DNA from: Embiotoca jacksoni
Lineage: Eukaryota; Chordata; Actinopteri; Embiotocidae
Direction of reading: 5' to 3'
Length of the DNA stretch: 64,000 nt
Assembly (NCBI GenBank): GCA_022577435.1
Contig: JAKOON010000011.1
Location: forward strand, 10,222,992-10,286,991
Under the pieces are notes generated by a model. That model was not told the DNA's origin and searched no databases. It was given only the letters and a program-made list of their open reading frames with translations. Made by a program: the position numbers and the translations under genes. How positions within the stretch are numbered: position 1 is the stretch's first letter; each line of letters begins with the position of its first letter. This document shows positions 1 through 12,349 of the stretch, piece by piece.

Positions 1-330
1 TCACCACGTCAACAGAGTAGCTGATGCTGCTCTGCTGCCACTTTCATTTTTGGCGCGTTGACCTGCTGCTGATCGTAGTTACATTCATTTTATTGAAATA
101 CAATGTGTCTTTGTTTTTACATCAGAACTTTGGTTGCAGAAAGCGGTCGTTTTCCACCAATAGCATTAAAAAAAAACAACTAAATGGGTTTTAATTAGTT
201 TTATTGCTCTGAAATTATAAGTGTTTTTTTGTTGTTTTTACAATGAAAAGCTCCATTGCTTTGCTGTGACATGAAAACAGCATTTGATAAAACATCACTA
301 CCACATTTATTTTTGTTCCGTTTCCTTCAG

Positions 331-432
331 GAGGAAGAAGTTTCCCCACAGCTCTTCACTTTCCATGAAGCCGTCTCTCAGCTGGTGGAGATGGAGGACC
401 AGGTTCTGGAGGACCACCGGGTCGTGTTCCAG
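331..432 (+). CDS. kif2a: kif2a antepenultimate coding exon
   Basis: A 102-bp exon of exactly 34 codons (phase 0 at both ends). It is preceded by the pyrimidine-rich acceptor tttccttcag and followed by gtacgg. The peptide runs EEEVSPQL to EDHRVVFQ and continues straight into the next exon (ESIRWLEDEK). It forms part of the C-terminal helical tail. Confidence 0.93.
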
Positions 433-1968
433 GTACGGCAGTCCGGACGGTCAAAGTGCGGACAAAAAAACCAGAATAATTCAAATGTATATTCATGATA
501 TACAGATTAAAAACTAAAGGGGAAATCAAAAACTAAACTTGAGTTTTAGTTTTAGCAATAAAAAAATGTCTACGTGTTGAAACAGAACTTTAACTGGCTA
601 CGGTATTAAATGAGACTGAGTTCAGTATAAATCTGAAACCACAGTGAAGGTGTTTAAAGTGCAGCTCGTCCCTCACAGGAGTCGATCCGCTGGCTGGAGG
701 ACGAGAAGGTGCTCCTGGAAATGACGGAGGAGGTGGACTACGACGTGGAATCGTATGCAACCCAGCTGGAGCAGATCCTGGATCAGAAGATCGACATCCT
801 CACCGAGCTCAGAGGTAACGATCGATGGTCCGCGCATGAAAACACTCAGACGTGTTCTTCCTCCTGTCAGTCTGACTGTAATTCAACATGTCGTCTCATG
901 ACTGAACGAAAGCAATGTGGTCAGGAAGTAAGCAAGTAAATAAATAGTAGATATTAATCATAACTTCAGTTCTATGAGTACATTCGGATGTAGTTAATTT
1001 CTCAAAAATGTATTTGTGTTTAGCTCAGTATATTAAATGCCGTAAAGGAAATTATTTAATTTCAATGTGGACATTAATGGGCTAAAGAAGACAGAAGAAA
1101 AGATAAATATAAAACACACTGACAGGGTTTTCTTTTGGTTTCTGCAGAGTTCAGGTGCTGTGGTAGTGATGGAGGGTGGTCGTTTTGCTTAAAACTACGT
1201 GTTTTTACATCATTTTAAACTATTATTATTAGAGTAGTTATTTAAAAATGCACTGTACTCCAAAAAGTAATCATAATAATCACCAAAAATTGGTAAAACA
1301 AATCTTATAGAAAGAGACAGCAGCAGAGGAAGAGTGAGTGAAGCTAACTGCTGAGCTAAAGATCAGCTTTGATTGTCAATGGTTGTTTAACAATGAAGAC
1401 AACAACTTCCATGATGCCACGCTCGACCCCAGCAGACATCGCATTCTGCACGTTTAAAACTACCGTAGTGACTAGAATCTATTAAAGAAGTCGCCGAGAG
1501 CCTTTTACGAGTTTTATTAATAACACAAAAGGTACTAACAGTTTCTGAAAATCAAAACAAAACATACCCGATGGAAGGTAACGTAAAAAATAACGATGAT
1601 GGTGAAGAAAAGGTGAAACCACACCCCTCTGCCAATTACCCCCCAGTAACAACAGGTGTGCAGCCCAACAAACAAACAAACAAAAAAAACACATTTTGGC
1701 TCCTACAACTACGATTAACAAGAACAGCGACATGAACTCTGTCCATGTTTTACTTTGACATATTTTCAGCAGATTTCCATCTCAAATTTAGCTCCTTATA
1801 AAATGTTGTGTTTCCGCACTGCAGTGATCAAACATACACTTTTATTTTTATTTTTTTTTAATGAGCAACAGCATCAAAATCACCAAAACAAAAGATACCT
1901 AATATTAAATCTCCACAAATAAAACTGTCAGACTGGAGTGACGTTAACGTCCACTCAGAGACACACAC

Positions 1969-2034
<66 letters not shown>

Positions 2035-2390
2035 CTCTTCATTAATTTCTCTCCCAGTCAATGAGCCGACAGCAGAAAACCACCAGGGGGCGCTGGTTAC
2101 ACTACAAACACTTCACCTGCAGTCTGTGGTGTCTCTGCTTTCTAACTCTCTCTGGTACCAAATATCACACCAACAGTGTGTTTGTTTTGTCACAAATTAC
2201 AAAAGTCATCACTTAAACATATAAAGACGGCGTCGTCGTGTATTTCATGTTTAAAGATCGTAAACTGCCGAATAAAACGAGTGATTATTCTCTCCTTCTC
2301 CCAGACAAAGTCAAGTCTTTCCGCTGTACTCTCCAGGAGGAGGAACAAGCTAGCAAACAAATAACCCCGAAGAGGCCTCGAGCGCTATGA
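331..2390 (+). CDS. kif2a: Kinesin-13 family protein KIF2A, C-terminal three coding exons (partial gene)
   Basis: KIF2A is a non-motile kinesin-13 that removes tubulin from microtubule ends at spindle poles and in neurons. Three exons join in frame: 331-432, 679-814 and 2305-2390 (stop TGA at 2388-2390). They encode 107 residues, starting EEEVSPQLFTFHEAVSQL and ending QASKQITPKRPRAL. Each intron has AG/GT borders (acceptors at 329-330, 677-678 and 2303-2304; donors at 433 and 815). The Arg-Asp codon split between exons 2 and 3 is restored on joining. The segment is the acidic, helical tail that follows the motor domain. The motor exons lie left of the window. The match to vertebrate KIF2A tails is from memory and very strong; KIF2B and KIF2C tails differ. 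It is transcribed towards pitpnm2, so the two genes converge. Confidence 0.95.
679..814 (+). CDS. kif2a: kif2a penultimate coding exon
   Basis: A 136-bp exon encoding ESIRWLEDEK through QKIDILTELR plus the first base of an Asp codon. The acceptor is ctcacag and the donor gtaacg. The regular Leu/Ile spacing suggests coiled coil. Confidence 0.93.
1961..2032. repeat. (CA)n microsatellite
   Basis: About 36 CA units with small interruptions near 1971-1978, inside the last kif2a intron. Probably length-polymorphic. Confidence 0.97.
2080..2096 (+). promoter_or_regulatory. CTCF-like binding motif
   Basis: The sequence CCACCAGGGGGCGCTGG agrees with the core vertebrate CTCF consensus at every position I can recall. 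It lies in the last kif2a intron, close to the convergent gap before pitpnm2. Occupancy cannot be judged from sequence. Confidence 0.5.
2305..2390 (+). CDS. kif2a: kif2a terminal coding exon
   Basis: An 86-bp coding segment that begins by completing a split Asp codon and ends DKVKSFRCTLQEEEQASKQI, then TPKRPRAL and TGA. The basic terminus after a glutamate run is typical of KIF2A. Confidence 0.94.
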
Positions 2391-3359
2391 TGTGCCCTTT
2401 GACCTCTCTGCTGTACAGGCCGCCTCCCCCCTCATCCATCCGTCCATCTGTGAAACCAAAGAGCAGCCCGTTGCTGCTCTTCCATCGTCCTGTGACGTGT
2501 ATCTACGAGGAGGGCTGTGCGACACGACCGAATCCTCATATCACCAGAAAAGGTCATTTCATATCCGGATAACGACACATATCAGGATGAATATTTATAT
2601 ATGGCCTTTTTCCTGTTGCATCTTTATGTTTTTGACAAATATAAAGGTACTTTAATTATTTTCCTCCTTAAATTTAGAGCCTTTGCACAAATCTTTAATG
2701 AAACGTAACAAAATATGTAAAATATTAATGTAAATTGGAGCCACGTCTTTGCAGACTATAAGGTTGTATCACCACCGTTTCTACGGCGACATGTTTACAA
2801 AATAGTTGATTATGTATATTTAAATTGCTTTAATTTATTTGACGTCAACAATATAATCATGCTATTTTATTGGTTGTTCTGCAAGTATTTCACAATAAAA
2901 GCCTTGTAAAGAAGTAAAAGGTTTATATTTACAGAAATGTTGGAGGGCTTTTAATTTGAAACAGATACAGGAAGTATAATGCAGTAACTTTAACAGGGCA
3001 AACAGTAGCGGATCAAAACTAGGCTTCGATTTGACGTCGTGAATCAATCGATACAGCTTGCTTTAGAGATGATTGAATCTTCAAGCACTTAAATAATATA
3101 AATAAATTTCAGCAGGATCAAGAAAACTGAATGTTTTATTTCATCCCTTGGAGAAGAAAAGTGTAAGAGCGTCATTTCGGTGATCTCCAGCAGCGATACA
3201 CCGATACATGTCAATCAAACCAGCCCTGCCCCCAAACATAGCTGTGTTTGAGTCCTAATATCTAATGAATGCTGGAATTATTTTCAGAAAAAAAGAATTT
3301 ATCTAATGACACCATCATGACTTGTGGAAAACATTTACTGACTTTGTGTTTCAGGAGGG

Positions 3360-3490
3360 AACTTGATGCTTTTTCAATGGGAGTCTATTGGAGACTGCCC
3401 CTATTGGCCATCAGTGGCATTGCACTTCCAAATTGGCTTCAGTGTTCAGACCCCGAGGCTACGAACATTTTTATAAACGGTATGTGGTCA
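3360..3490 (+). repeat. Fragment of dispersed non-autonomous repeat (family A)
   Basis: Contains the diagnostic aatgggagtctattggag, then a 'GCCCCTATTGGCCATCAGTGG' -like segment and a stretch ending tttttataaacggtatg. It matches the 3' portion of the fuller copies near 43.1 and 62.4 kb. No coding capacity. Confidence 0.7.
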
Positions 3491-3855
3491 TGTGGAAAAA
3501 TGAAAAGCGTTGACTAAATGATGATAAAAAGACAATAAACAACAAAATAATACGTTTTTCTACCGTCGTATCGCACAGCCCTACCTTCAAGGTTTCTGTA
3601 AGTGTGTTCAGTCACAAGTGCTTCATTCAAAAACAACAACAACAAAAAAAGGTGAATAATTCCTTGTTTTAAATGATTTTTTTATAGAGTCAATCATCGC
3701 TTCTCCTCACGTTCACCAGTTTTATAAAACAGCTGTTGCCATTTTGTGCAATATTTGGAGGATTTTCTCCCCGTCGTTCCCCGTGTTTCAGCTGAGGGAC
3801 GAACACGACGTGTGTAAAAATGAGCCACTTGTGTGTTTGTGTTGATACTGTATGT

Positions 3856-3861
3856 AATAAA
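3856..3861 (+). terminator. kif2a: Candidate poly(A) signal of kif2a
   Basis: AATAAA followed about 8-20 bases later by T/G-rich sequence, 1.47 kb past the kif2a stop. The upstream alternative is 2894-2899. Confidence 0.4.
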
Positions 3862-4113
3862 AGTTTGATTGAGATGAAGCCCTAAAAAAAACTAAAAAAA
3901 ACACAATACTAAGTGACATGACGTTAACTGAGCTGAAAGGGGCGCTATGATCTAAATGTTCCCAATGATATTTACAAAAACTGATTTTTCATTTGCCATA
4001 ATAAAAGGAGGGAAACTTCTTGTTGCTGTGCGTGTTTTTATTTATTCTGCAAGAACTTTTATTTTAAATTATGATAAATTAAGTCTTGAGATGTTTGCTA
4101 AATACAAACTTGA

Positions 4114-4115
<2 letters not shown>

Positions 4116-4141
<26 letters not shown>
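4116..4141. repeat. (ATT)n microsatellite
   Basis: About eight ATT units in an AT-rich setting just downstream of kif2a. Confidence 0.85.
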
Positions 4142-4145
<4 letters not shown>

Positions 4146-6290
4146 ATATTTATTTGATCATTTTACACATATAACAGTAAAACAATTTCATAACACTTTT
4201 TGTCCTATCAAATAAATACCCGTTTTATGTATTTTGGCTGAATCCAAATATGTTTTTTAGAATTTCTCTTATCACCTATAGTTCTTTAGTTTCAGTATTT
4301 TCAAATGGATGTAAAGCAGTACCAAGAAAACAAATGTTTTTGAGCCCATATATAGCTGAAAATCATTCACTTACACACTTGGATAACTTTGTTCATATCT
4401 CAGGGGAATTAACAGCCTTTTTTTTATGAATAAATAATAAAACACAATAACATTTGAATTCAGTAACAAAAAAAACAACAACTTTAAAATCCACCTATTT
4501 CTGTTTCTAGGACTAAAAGACTTGAATTTCTTCACCCAGTTTGGTGTGAAGTTACTGCAGGTTTCTGGAAACAATCTGAGTTGACATGTGAAAAGGTCAA
4601 AAGAGAGAAAGATTGATCCAAACCTGCTCCAGGGATCGGCACCGTGTTTATCCAGGAGGTCTAGGCGAATCTTTAAAAAATCTGCCGCACGTTAACTCGA
4701 CATCATCCGATCGTCTTTCTCCTTCATATTCATTCGTTTCACTTTTCTTTCCTCCCCCTTTCTGCTACACATTTTTTAACCATATTTGTTTTTTCTTAAA
4801 TAAAACACACAAACCAAACAAAAACTAAATTTAAAGATTAATTCAAGAAAGACAGAAAATTACTGATTGTAAAAACTTAAATCAGCTTCACGTGTTTTAA
4901 TTTCTTCCTTGATTTATAAATCTGTTTCAAGAAGTCCAGAAATGTACTTTCTAAGGTGCATCTAAAATAAAAAATGACTGAGAGGCCAGAAGAGTCTTAA
5001 AGCCAGCGACTGATTTAGCTGCAGATGGAAAAAAAAGTTCTGCTGGAGACTTAGAGAGCAGCCACATGTCTAACAGGTGATGAACGGCTGCAGGTCGATT
5101 CACCTGAACGAGCCTCTGATGAGTCGATCAAATCCACCTGAGTGTCACCTGAACGCTGCTTCAGTGGAAAGAAACAACTCATTTTGACCTGAAAACAGTG
5201 CTGAATCTGAAATATTTCTGTCAAAACTTACCGTGTTGTTGAATGTCTCTAAACTTTATGATTATTTCCAGGTTTACATGAACATATGACAAGATTATAA
5301 ATGTGCTCTCAGTGTGTCTCTGTGATTATAGCAACAAAAAGGGAAAAAGGCTCTCCGAGTTAGACGTGTGAGGGCTAAAATGTCGTGCTCGTTGAAAAAA
5401 GAGCTGCATCTTTTAAATTTAACCATTTAACAACAGACTTGCTAACGTGAGACGTACATGTTTGTCTGCTTTTAGCCGTTTGCCTCGTTTCAGTCGTCAC
5501 GCTAAGCTAAGCTAACAGAATCTTTGTTTTTGCACCTATATTTTTTTAATGAATGAAACCTGGCCTACTTTTAACGTGTCAGTTTGTGGTCTTTAGAGCT
5601 AATAAATGTCGAAAAGATGAGTCCAAGATGACAGTTAATTGTATGTTTGACCAAAAAATATATTTAGCAGATTTTTTTTAGCCTTTAAAAATCAATGAAA
5701 TGATTGTTTTAACTGTCAAAACATTTGATTGTTTTTCTGTTGAGGATTTGTTCACTACCTAAAGCTCAGAAATAGCCGTCTGTTAGCAATAGTCTCATAT
5801 TTTATCGATCTTAATGAGAATTGGCACATTACCCCAAAAATGCAAAAAAGCTGAGCTGAAGCTGCAGGTCTCTAAGTGTGTTACTTCTTATCTGAAAGTG
5901 GAAATAATCTCAAATATGATCTGCAGATTTTGCCACACACATTTCATGAAACAGCAAAGACATGGTGGACAACATAACTGGTTTATTGTTGATAAGCATG
6001 AAGGTTACATAGTTCCAATCTGATTAGATGACATGCAACAGCTTTGTTAAATAGTTTCTTCTCTGTTAATGTGATTTTTACTTCTCCATGCACCCACTGC
6101 TGACTGAAAACATACCAGTTATATATCTCAAAGGTTTTGTAAAATACTCCAGTTTTGGAAAAATAGGTACGGCAAGTCCTATAAAATGCTCAGCAGTTGA
6201 TTTGTTGTAAAGAGACAGCAGAGGTCAACAGTAGCTCGAGTATAAATAGTGTCCAGGAGGTGTGAAACACAGCTGCAGGTTGTTTGTTTG

Positions 6291-6293
<3 letters not shown>

Positions 6294-6374
<81 letters not shown>
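6294..6374. repeat. (GT)n microsatellite
   Basis: About 40 GT units with a single GTAT interruption in the middle. The ORFs across it encode only Cys-Val or Thr-His repeats and are artefacts. Confidence 0.97.
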
Positions 6375-6375
<1 letters not shown>

Positions 6376-7734
6376 TTGTATTGTGGAGGATTTGTGCCTC
6401 TGCTGCGACTGGAACGATCATATTGCACTGGTAAAAACAAACAAAAAAAACTTCCTGTGTTGGTCCGCAGCCTTCATGACCGAATAAAATGCTACATTTT
6501 TCAAATATATTTCACCTGAAATTTTCCAGAGTAACATCATGAATCCTTCACGTAAATAAAGAACTTTCAACCATATAAGTCCTACATATACATCTTTACA
6601 GTATGTACACACTGACACATCCAGGATCCAGATGGGCGGACATTCAACTCAGCAGCCAAACGGCCGACGGGGAACAAAGTGTTGGTATCCCAAAAAAAAA
6701 AAAAAAAAAAAACCTGCCCACCCACGACACAACGGAAATGCACAGCGAAAAAGTCCAGGCAGGAATAGCTTATAGTCCTCGCTCGATCTGCACTCTCAGA
6801 TCCAAATATTTTCCTGTTCAAGACCGTTTTCTTTCTCAGACATGGACGACAGTAAAAAAACATGAAGCCACCTGATCAGAATCCAGTCAGAACAGGGATT
6901 ACTCAACTGTAGTTCCACTTCCTGCTCTAATAAAAAGGTTGGATAAATCTAAATCAGGGGTTTTCAAACTGTGCGGACCTCCCAGCTGTGTGACGTGAAA
7001 AGGAAAAGGGCATGAATGTGTTTGAAAGCAACAGGAAGTGCTTGTTTTTAATTGAACTTTTGATTTGTCCCACTTAACTCGGTCAAATATTACAGCACAG
7101 ACGTGATTTACACTTTACAAGGACATTATTATTCTAAATGTCCTTCGTTAAATGAGCATCCAATATCTCCTGAAAAATCAGGGGAAAAAAAATGTTTTTA
7201 TAAATGCAGAACTTGACTGCGAATTGTCACATTTTTAGGTTTTCCTTGGTATCACAGTAATCCAGTGTTGGCAGTCTGTAGATTCATTGGTACAGTGCAA
7301 ACAGGAACTACTAATAGATAATTCGGTATATTTCTAATGGTGTCAAAATGTAAACAAGTATAGGTTTAAAAATTTTTTTTTTAAAGCTGAGCTCCAGTTT
7401 GTGCCACTCGTTGGAGTCACAGAGGTAACCGTTGTTCTTAACATACATTAACTTCCTTTTTAAATACTTACTATAGTTATGAATGTATATTTAGATTCTT
7501 CCAACTCTTCTAAACATCTGGATAACAAAAAAAAGATGTTTAACTCATTTACAAAGTTGTGACTGTCACAGAATCAAAACAAACATAGCAACTAGGAAAA
7601 CGGTTTTAAAATACATCATTTACGTTTAGCAAACAATATTTTTTTGTCCAGATGTTTAAAGGAATTTCTGTAAATATGTCAGAACAGCTTTAAGTATTTT
7701 TAAATGACATTCTTGGTTTTCTTAACATTGCCAG

Positions 7735-8110
7735 ATTATTAATTTAATGAAAAGCCATTGACTGTATACAAAAATGGACATTGTCTGAAAAGTGAAGCCA
7801 GTGTTGAAATACCTTGAAGTGCAATACCACTGATGACCACTTGGTGCCATTATGGTGTAATTTGCTAAATTCCCCTCCTTCTGATCTGAAAATAATTCAA
7901 TCATTCATTAGATATTCGGCTTCAAAGAGAGCTCTTTTTGGGGGCGTGTCTGGTTTGATTGACATGCCTGTGATGCACAGTCAGGTTTCTGGCATAAGTG
8001 GGCGGGGCATAACGTCCTCGTGTCAGATCCACTAGCTCGTCCAAACATGGCCACTTTTGGCTCCAAAAAAAACAAGCTGGCGAGACACACCAATTGGTGA
8101 CATCACGACG
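7735..8110 (-). repeat. Dispersed non-autonomous repeat, family A, reverse copy
   Basis: Begins with the reverse of the family end (attgactgtatacaaaaatgg). It contains the conserved internal block gggggcgtgtctggtttgat followed by a gcctgtgatgcacagtcagg -like segment, and ends near gctccaaaaaaaacaagc. The same ordered blocks occur at 24.64-25.0 kb (same strand) and at 42.74-43.25 and 62.04-62.53 kb (opposite strand). Confidence 0.75.
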
Positions 8111-10633
8111 AGTTGCCACTTGAGAACAAATAAACGTTTAGCGCTCTGATGTGAATGTATGCTAACAGGTGAGCGGCACAAACTGGGTCAAGCCGACGGT
8201 ACACTTACTTCCAAAGCATTATGGGAACTGTATTTCCAATAATGTATCAAAAAGATGACTAATGCTAATAATAAAAGGACGATGGATGGTGTTTGGGGGG
8301 GGGATGCCACAGTGCCCGACTTTGAAAACCCCTGCTCTAAGTTCTTCTCTCGTCTTCTCCGTTTGGCACATATACTTAACATTATTTTCAGAACCTGACA
8401 AAATGTACAAACGTGTACAAACCTGCACGACAGAAATAAAAAGCGTCATGCACTACAGAGGTGTTAGAACGTAGCGGCATGAGATGGTGACTACAGCGTA
8501 TCTCCAGCGTCAACTAGTGCAAAAAATAACAATGAGGTTACACAGTTGATCGACTACAGTATTATTCGAGGATGGTTTTGGCTTTTCGTGGAGGGTCAAA
8601 GACGTCGCTGATCACTCAGAGTGGAAACGGACACGCTCCCGTGTCGAGTGGAAGCTGAGTGTAAAACAACGGCAGAGTAACATGAAGCGGACGAGTTATG
8701 CGGCCGCTCCACACATCCGTACTCACTCCGAAAGGTTTAACAGGATTAAAGGGAAAGTTTGCGATCTTTTCAGGCTTAAAACAAAGTCTCGTTTGAACAC
8801 TGAAACGCTTTCCTCTGGTTTATACTTTCAATGTAAGTGATGGTGGACAAAACTCAGCTTTTGTCTGTGCAAAACAACATTCAAAATGTTTTTTTTGTTG
8901 TTAAGATTAAGCTTCACCAATTTGCGATAGAAAATTAAGCAAATATTTTCCAGGTTAAAATCTTTTTAGGATGAAATTTCCTCTGAGTTCCCGTCTCTCT
9001 CCACTGCTGCTCAACGAGGACAAAGAGAAAATTTAAAGATTTAATGATTTAAATGGTTCAAACAACAATAAAAAGATAAATAACTATAGAAAACTAAAAC
9101 CACTTCATTCATATATAAGAATTAGGGGATGGATATTTTATTTCTTTTTTAGATTCATAAATGTTAAAGTTTCCCAGCATGCTCAATAGAGAGATCGCCC
9201 CAAAACTGGATGCAGGAAAGTTGTGCTTCGTTTCTGTCACATCAAATTTAGTGGAGTTGAATATGAGAACTTTCAGAACAAGTTTAATAGCATCTACGTC
9301 AACTGACTCTTTTTTATGAGGCTGTTTCTATTTTAAAATCCTCCAAAGACACCACGGTTGACCAGTTTGGACTTGCAGGTGTTCGGCTGTTTCTGATTGC
9401 ATTTGAGGCAGAATTTTAAATGAAACAGGCTCATAATTTACAGAAAACATCAGTAAATTATTTAATACCTTCAGCAGAGGAAACTCTACTGATGTGCAGC
9501 CTGAAACCTGACGGAAATTAGTCCAAAATGCTGTTTTAATGTAAGCAAAATTTGTCCACCATCACATTTGGACCAGTTCCATTCATGACCAGGATGAACA
9601 GGAGGAATACTTTCAGTGTTCATACGAGCATCTAATTGTTGTTTTAAAACTGTAAAAAAAACAGCAGACTGATCCTTTAACGTGTGACGGCGGCCTCAGC
9701 TCTACAAAACCAGACTATTATTGTGCACATTGTGTTTCTGGACCGGAGATGTGAAGCGGCTTCTTCTTCTTCTTCTACATCCCCTTTGTATGAAAATATT
9801 CAGTTCGGTAGACAGAAGCAGCAAAATAATGTTCGCTCTGTGAACTGAAAGAGAGACGGCATCCACATTCAGGATGAATCCTTCAACATTCAAGCTGAAT
9901 AAATTTCTTCAGTCCATTTGGTTCAAATTCTGGATCAGGTCTCTGTGAGAGTTCAGTTCACTCTGAAAAGAGACAGGCTCCCCAACGGGTCCATCCTCTA
10001 CGGTATCCTACAAGCCAAAGAGCCGGGGAACACCACACCAGTGTCTCCCAGCAGCAGCAGCAGCACATGTGGGGAACAGAGCGCCACCAGCAGGTGGATC
10101 GGAGGTATTGCAAGCAAGATGAATATACTATAAAGGGATTGTTGCTGTGGACTGTACAGAGTTTCAGTTGTTGCTTTAATGCTGCATGCCCTGTTTTTAT
10201 GCTCTCCGTTCCCTCTGTGGAGTTAAGTGTCTCGTGGGATATTAAGGCCTTGGACGGCCCAGAGGCCTCACTGAAAGGGAAAATACTACAGAGTCTCACA
10301 CAGGCTGGAACGAAGACGGCGAGCAGGGTGTGTTCAAAAAACACAAATCGGTGATAAACAAGATTGTTCTGTGACGGAGACAATAAGTATTTTCCTCTAT
10401 GACACAAAATAATCAACGAATCCAGGTCTCACTTGCTTAAAGGGTCAGTTCATCCAAAGTCTCTTTTTTTTTTTTTTTTTTTTTTGTATCGAGAAAAGAA
10501 GAGATCCTTTTAGTTTTATGTGTAAGATTTGTCTCCACCACGATAGAGTGGAGGTGAATGGGAACTGTTGGTTTGTGGAGATCAAATGCAGCAACATCAG
10601 GCCAGGAAAATTTCCCCGCGGGGCCAGTTAAGT

Positions 10634-10772
10634 ATCATCATATCGTAACGTGATGTAACGTAACGTAGCGTAACGTATTGACTCAAATCGTATCGTAACG
10701 TAACTTGACGTAACAAAAGTTATCGTATCCTAACGTGACGTAACGCAACGTAACATAACGTAACGTATCGAA
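10634..10772. repeat. TAACG-type degenerate tandem array
   Basis: About 140 bp dominated by the pentamer TAACG and its one-base variants (TATCG, TAGCG, TGACG, TAACT). Units are spaced at multiples of about five bases. It includes several TGACGTAA steps that resemble CRE half-sites. On the minus strand it falls in the probable pitpnm2 3' UTR. Confidence 0.85.
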
Positions 10773-10834
10773 GCATTCAAAACTTCGCCTGCAGCCATGC
10801 CAGAAACTCTTGTGAGGCTCTACGTTAATACTGT

Positions 10835-10970
10835 GGTGCTTTCAGCTAATATGCATGCTAACATGAGAAAAGTGTTAGCATGCTGTCATTTAGCAAGTAT
10901 AGTGGTTACTATGTTCGACATTGTCAGCATGCTAATTAGCACTAAACACAAAGTGGCCGACAGCTGAGGC
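10835..10970. repeat. TTAGCATGCTAA-type dispersed repeat
   Basis: Repeated gctaatatgcatgctaac, gttagcatgctg and gctaattagcactaaac words. The same words occur near 35.59-35.74, 55.50-55.64 and 59.82-59.86 kb. No coding capacity. Confidence 0.65.
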
Positions 10971-11980
10971 CGCCGGGAATCTCTGGGTCTGAGTACACTC
11001 CATGAAGAATAGTTTCCAGTCAGCCTAATGGGCATCGACCTCGGGTTTACAGCAACTTTTAACCAATGATTGGTGTCTGTATATAGTTAAAAAGAAATCC
11101 TATTTGCACGTCGTGCGCCAACAATAAAAAAAATGAAATCACTCCGATCCACTTTGGCGTTGAACATGTTGACAAACAGACCCGACCCGATTAGAGTAAA
11201 ATAAACCAAGACCTCAAGTTTATCATCCACATCCACAGACCTCAAAAGGGACCATTTTCATGGAGAGAAAGTTGTTTTTCATCTTCAGATATTTTTGGGT
11301 GAATAAAAATAAAACAATCTGCCTAATGCGAACCAGAAAAGATGAGATAAAACATGTTTTTTTTTTGTCAAATTTGGATGAACTGACCCTTCAAATTGAG
11401 ATTTGCTCTCTCTTTCCTTGGTTTTCTCTTTTAGCATCATCAGAGGTCTTCATACTTCTTGCCAGTCGTCGCTGGGTGGTGTGTTGTGTTCGAAACTGTG
11501 GGACTTTAGAAACTGAGGTGAAGGTCGTTGCCTCGGACCTCGTTGGCCGACCGTCTGAAAATGAATCCGGCTCTGCAGTTTGTCCTGAGCTCATGAACAT
11601 GAATGCTGTTTGAAGAAGGGGGGAAGGGAAGGGGGGAGTCCCGTTACACGAGATGAGTTTAAGGCTTACCATATTTCATTTAATCCTTCCTTGTGTTGTT
11701 GTTGTTTTAAATAGTTAGTGATGTATCCTATAAAAGAATGAATGTGAAAGAGTCATGCTACAGAACTGTTTTGTTCTCTGGGTCCCTCTCGGCCTGATGA
11801 GTCCACTCCTCCTGGACGGATTGCTCCTTTCTAACCTCTACGTGTGTTATTCACGCTAAATCCCTAAATTTTACTTTAATATATATCCTATAAACTCTCC
11901 TGTCTTCTATCTTTGTCCAGTCCAGAGATCATGGCGGCTCCGGCAGGGTCCTTTTAACACCATAGCTCCTGTTCTGGACC

Positions 11981-12349
11981 CTACTTGGGACCCAGTAACC
12001 CCCCGCTGCCCTCCTTGGTGCTCCCGCTGCGGCCCCAGCAGCCCGCTGCTATGCTCATGCTCCTCTGGGTTGCCGCGGTGACCCCTCGGTCCCGCCCCAC
12101 CTCGCTCTGGCTCAGCGTGCGCTCGGTCCGGCCCGGCGGGATCGGAGAGGTTGAGCCCGACCCGCCGGGCTGCTTGGACGAGATGGTGCGAAAGATGTGG
12201 TTGCGTTTCCGGAGGAAGTCTCCGCCGGCGGCGCCCAGACCGAAGCTGCTCTTGCGCAGGACCATGCGGGTGCTGGCGGGCTTGGCGGGGCGGGACCTCT
12301 GGTTGTACTCCAGCTGGGACAGGTGGGAGGCGTAGCCATCCGCGATGAA
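11981..12349 (-). CDS. pitpnm2: pitpnm2 exon 26: C-terminal tail and stop
   Basis: A 369-bp segment encoding FIADGYASHLSQLEYNQRSR to the terminal GGLLGPK. Stop TAG is at 11981-11983. The acceptor is ctgttctag. It holds the end of LNS2 and a basic, Ser/Gly-rich tail containing RMVLRKSSFGLG and FLRKRNHIFRTIS, the family-typical positively charged segments. Very GC-rich compared with flanking introns. Confidence 0.96.
   Translation of the reverse strand, partial: FIADGYASHLSQLEYNQRSRPAKPASTRMVLRKSSFGLGAAGGDFLRKRNHIFRTISSKQPGGSGSTSPIPPGRTERTLSQSEVGRDRGVTAATQRSMSIAAGCWGRSGSTKEGSGGLLGPK

Larger units (their letters stand above)
815..2304 (+). other. kif2a: kif2a last intron
   Basis: A 1490-bp intron with GT...AG borders. 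It holds a long CA repeat (1961-2032) and a CTCF-consensus-like motif (2080-2096), listed separately. No other exon-like sequence is visible. Confidence 0.85.
2391..3880 (+). other. kif2a: Probable kif2a 3' UTR
   Basis: AT-rich sequence downstream of the stop with no further exon signals. Candidate AATAAA signals lie at 2894-2899 and 3856-3861; the second follows a TGT-rich stretch and looks the more typical. A fragment of a dispersed repeat (about 3360-3490) lies inside, so a shorter UTR ending near 2.9 kb is also possible. Confidence 0.5.
3890..11980. other. Convergent intergenic region and pitpnm2 3' UTR
   Basis: Eight kilobases with no recognisable protein exon. It lies between the kif2a poly(A) region and the pitpnm2 stop codon. 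The right-hand part should be the pitpnm2 3' UTR on the minus strand. Minus-strand AATAAA candidates read as TTTATT on plus at 9137-9142 and 5982-5987, and I cannot decide between them. Contents listed separately are a GT microsatellite, a family A repeat in reverse and a TAACG array. ORFs up to 152 codons (for example minus 9958-10416) resemble no known protein. Confidence 0.5.

Noticed and set aside
6262..6519. Cys-Val and Thr-His repeat ORFs over GT/CA microsatellites (also at 1858, 49281, 58633 and 63230)
   Set aside because: Pure microsatellite translation.
9958..10416. A 152-codon minus-strand ORF in the pitpnm2 3' region
   Set aside because: No recognisable domain. Composition is that of noncoding sequence, and it lies downstream of the pitpnm2 stop.
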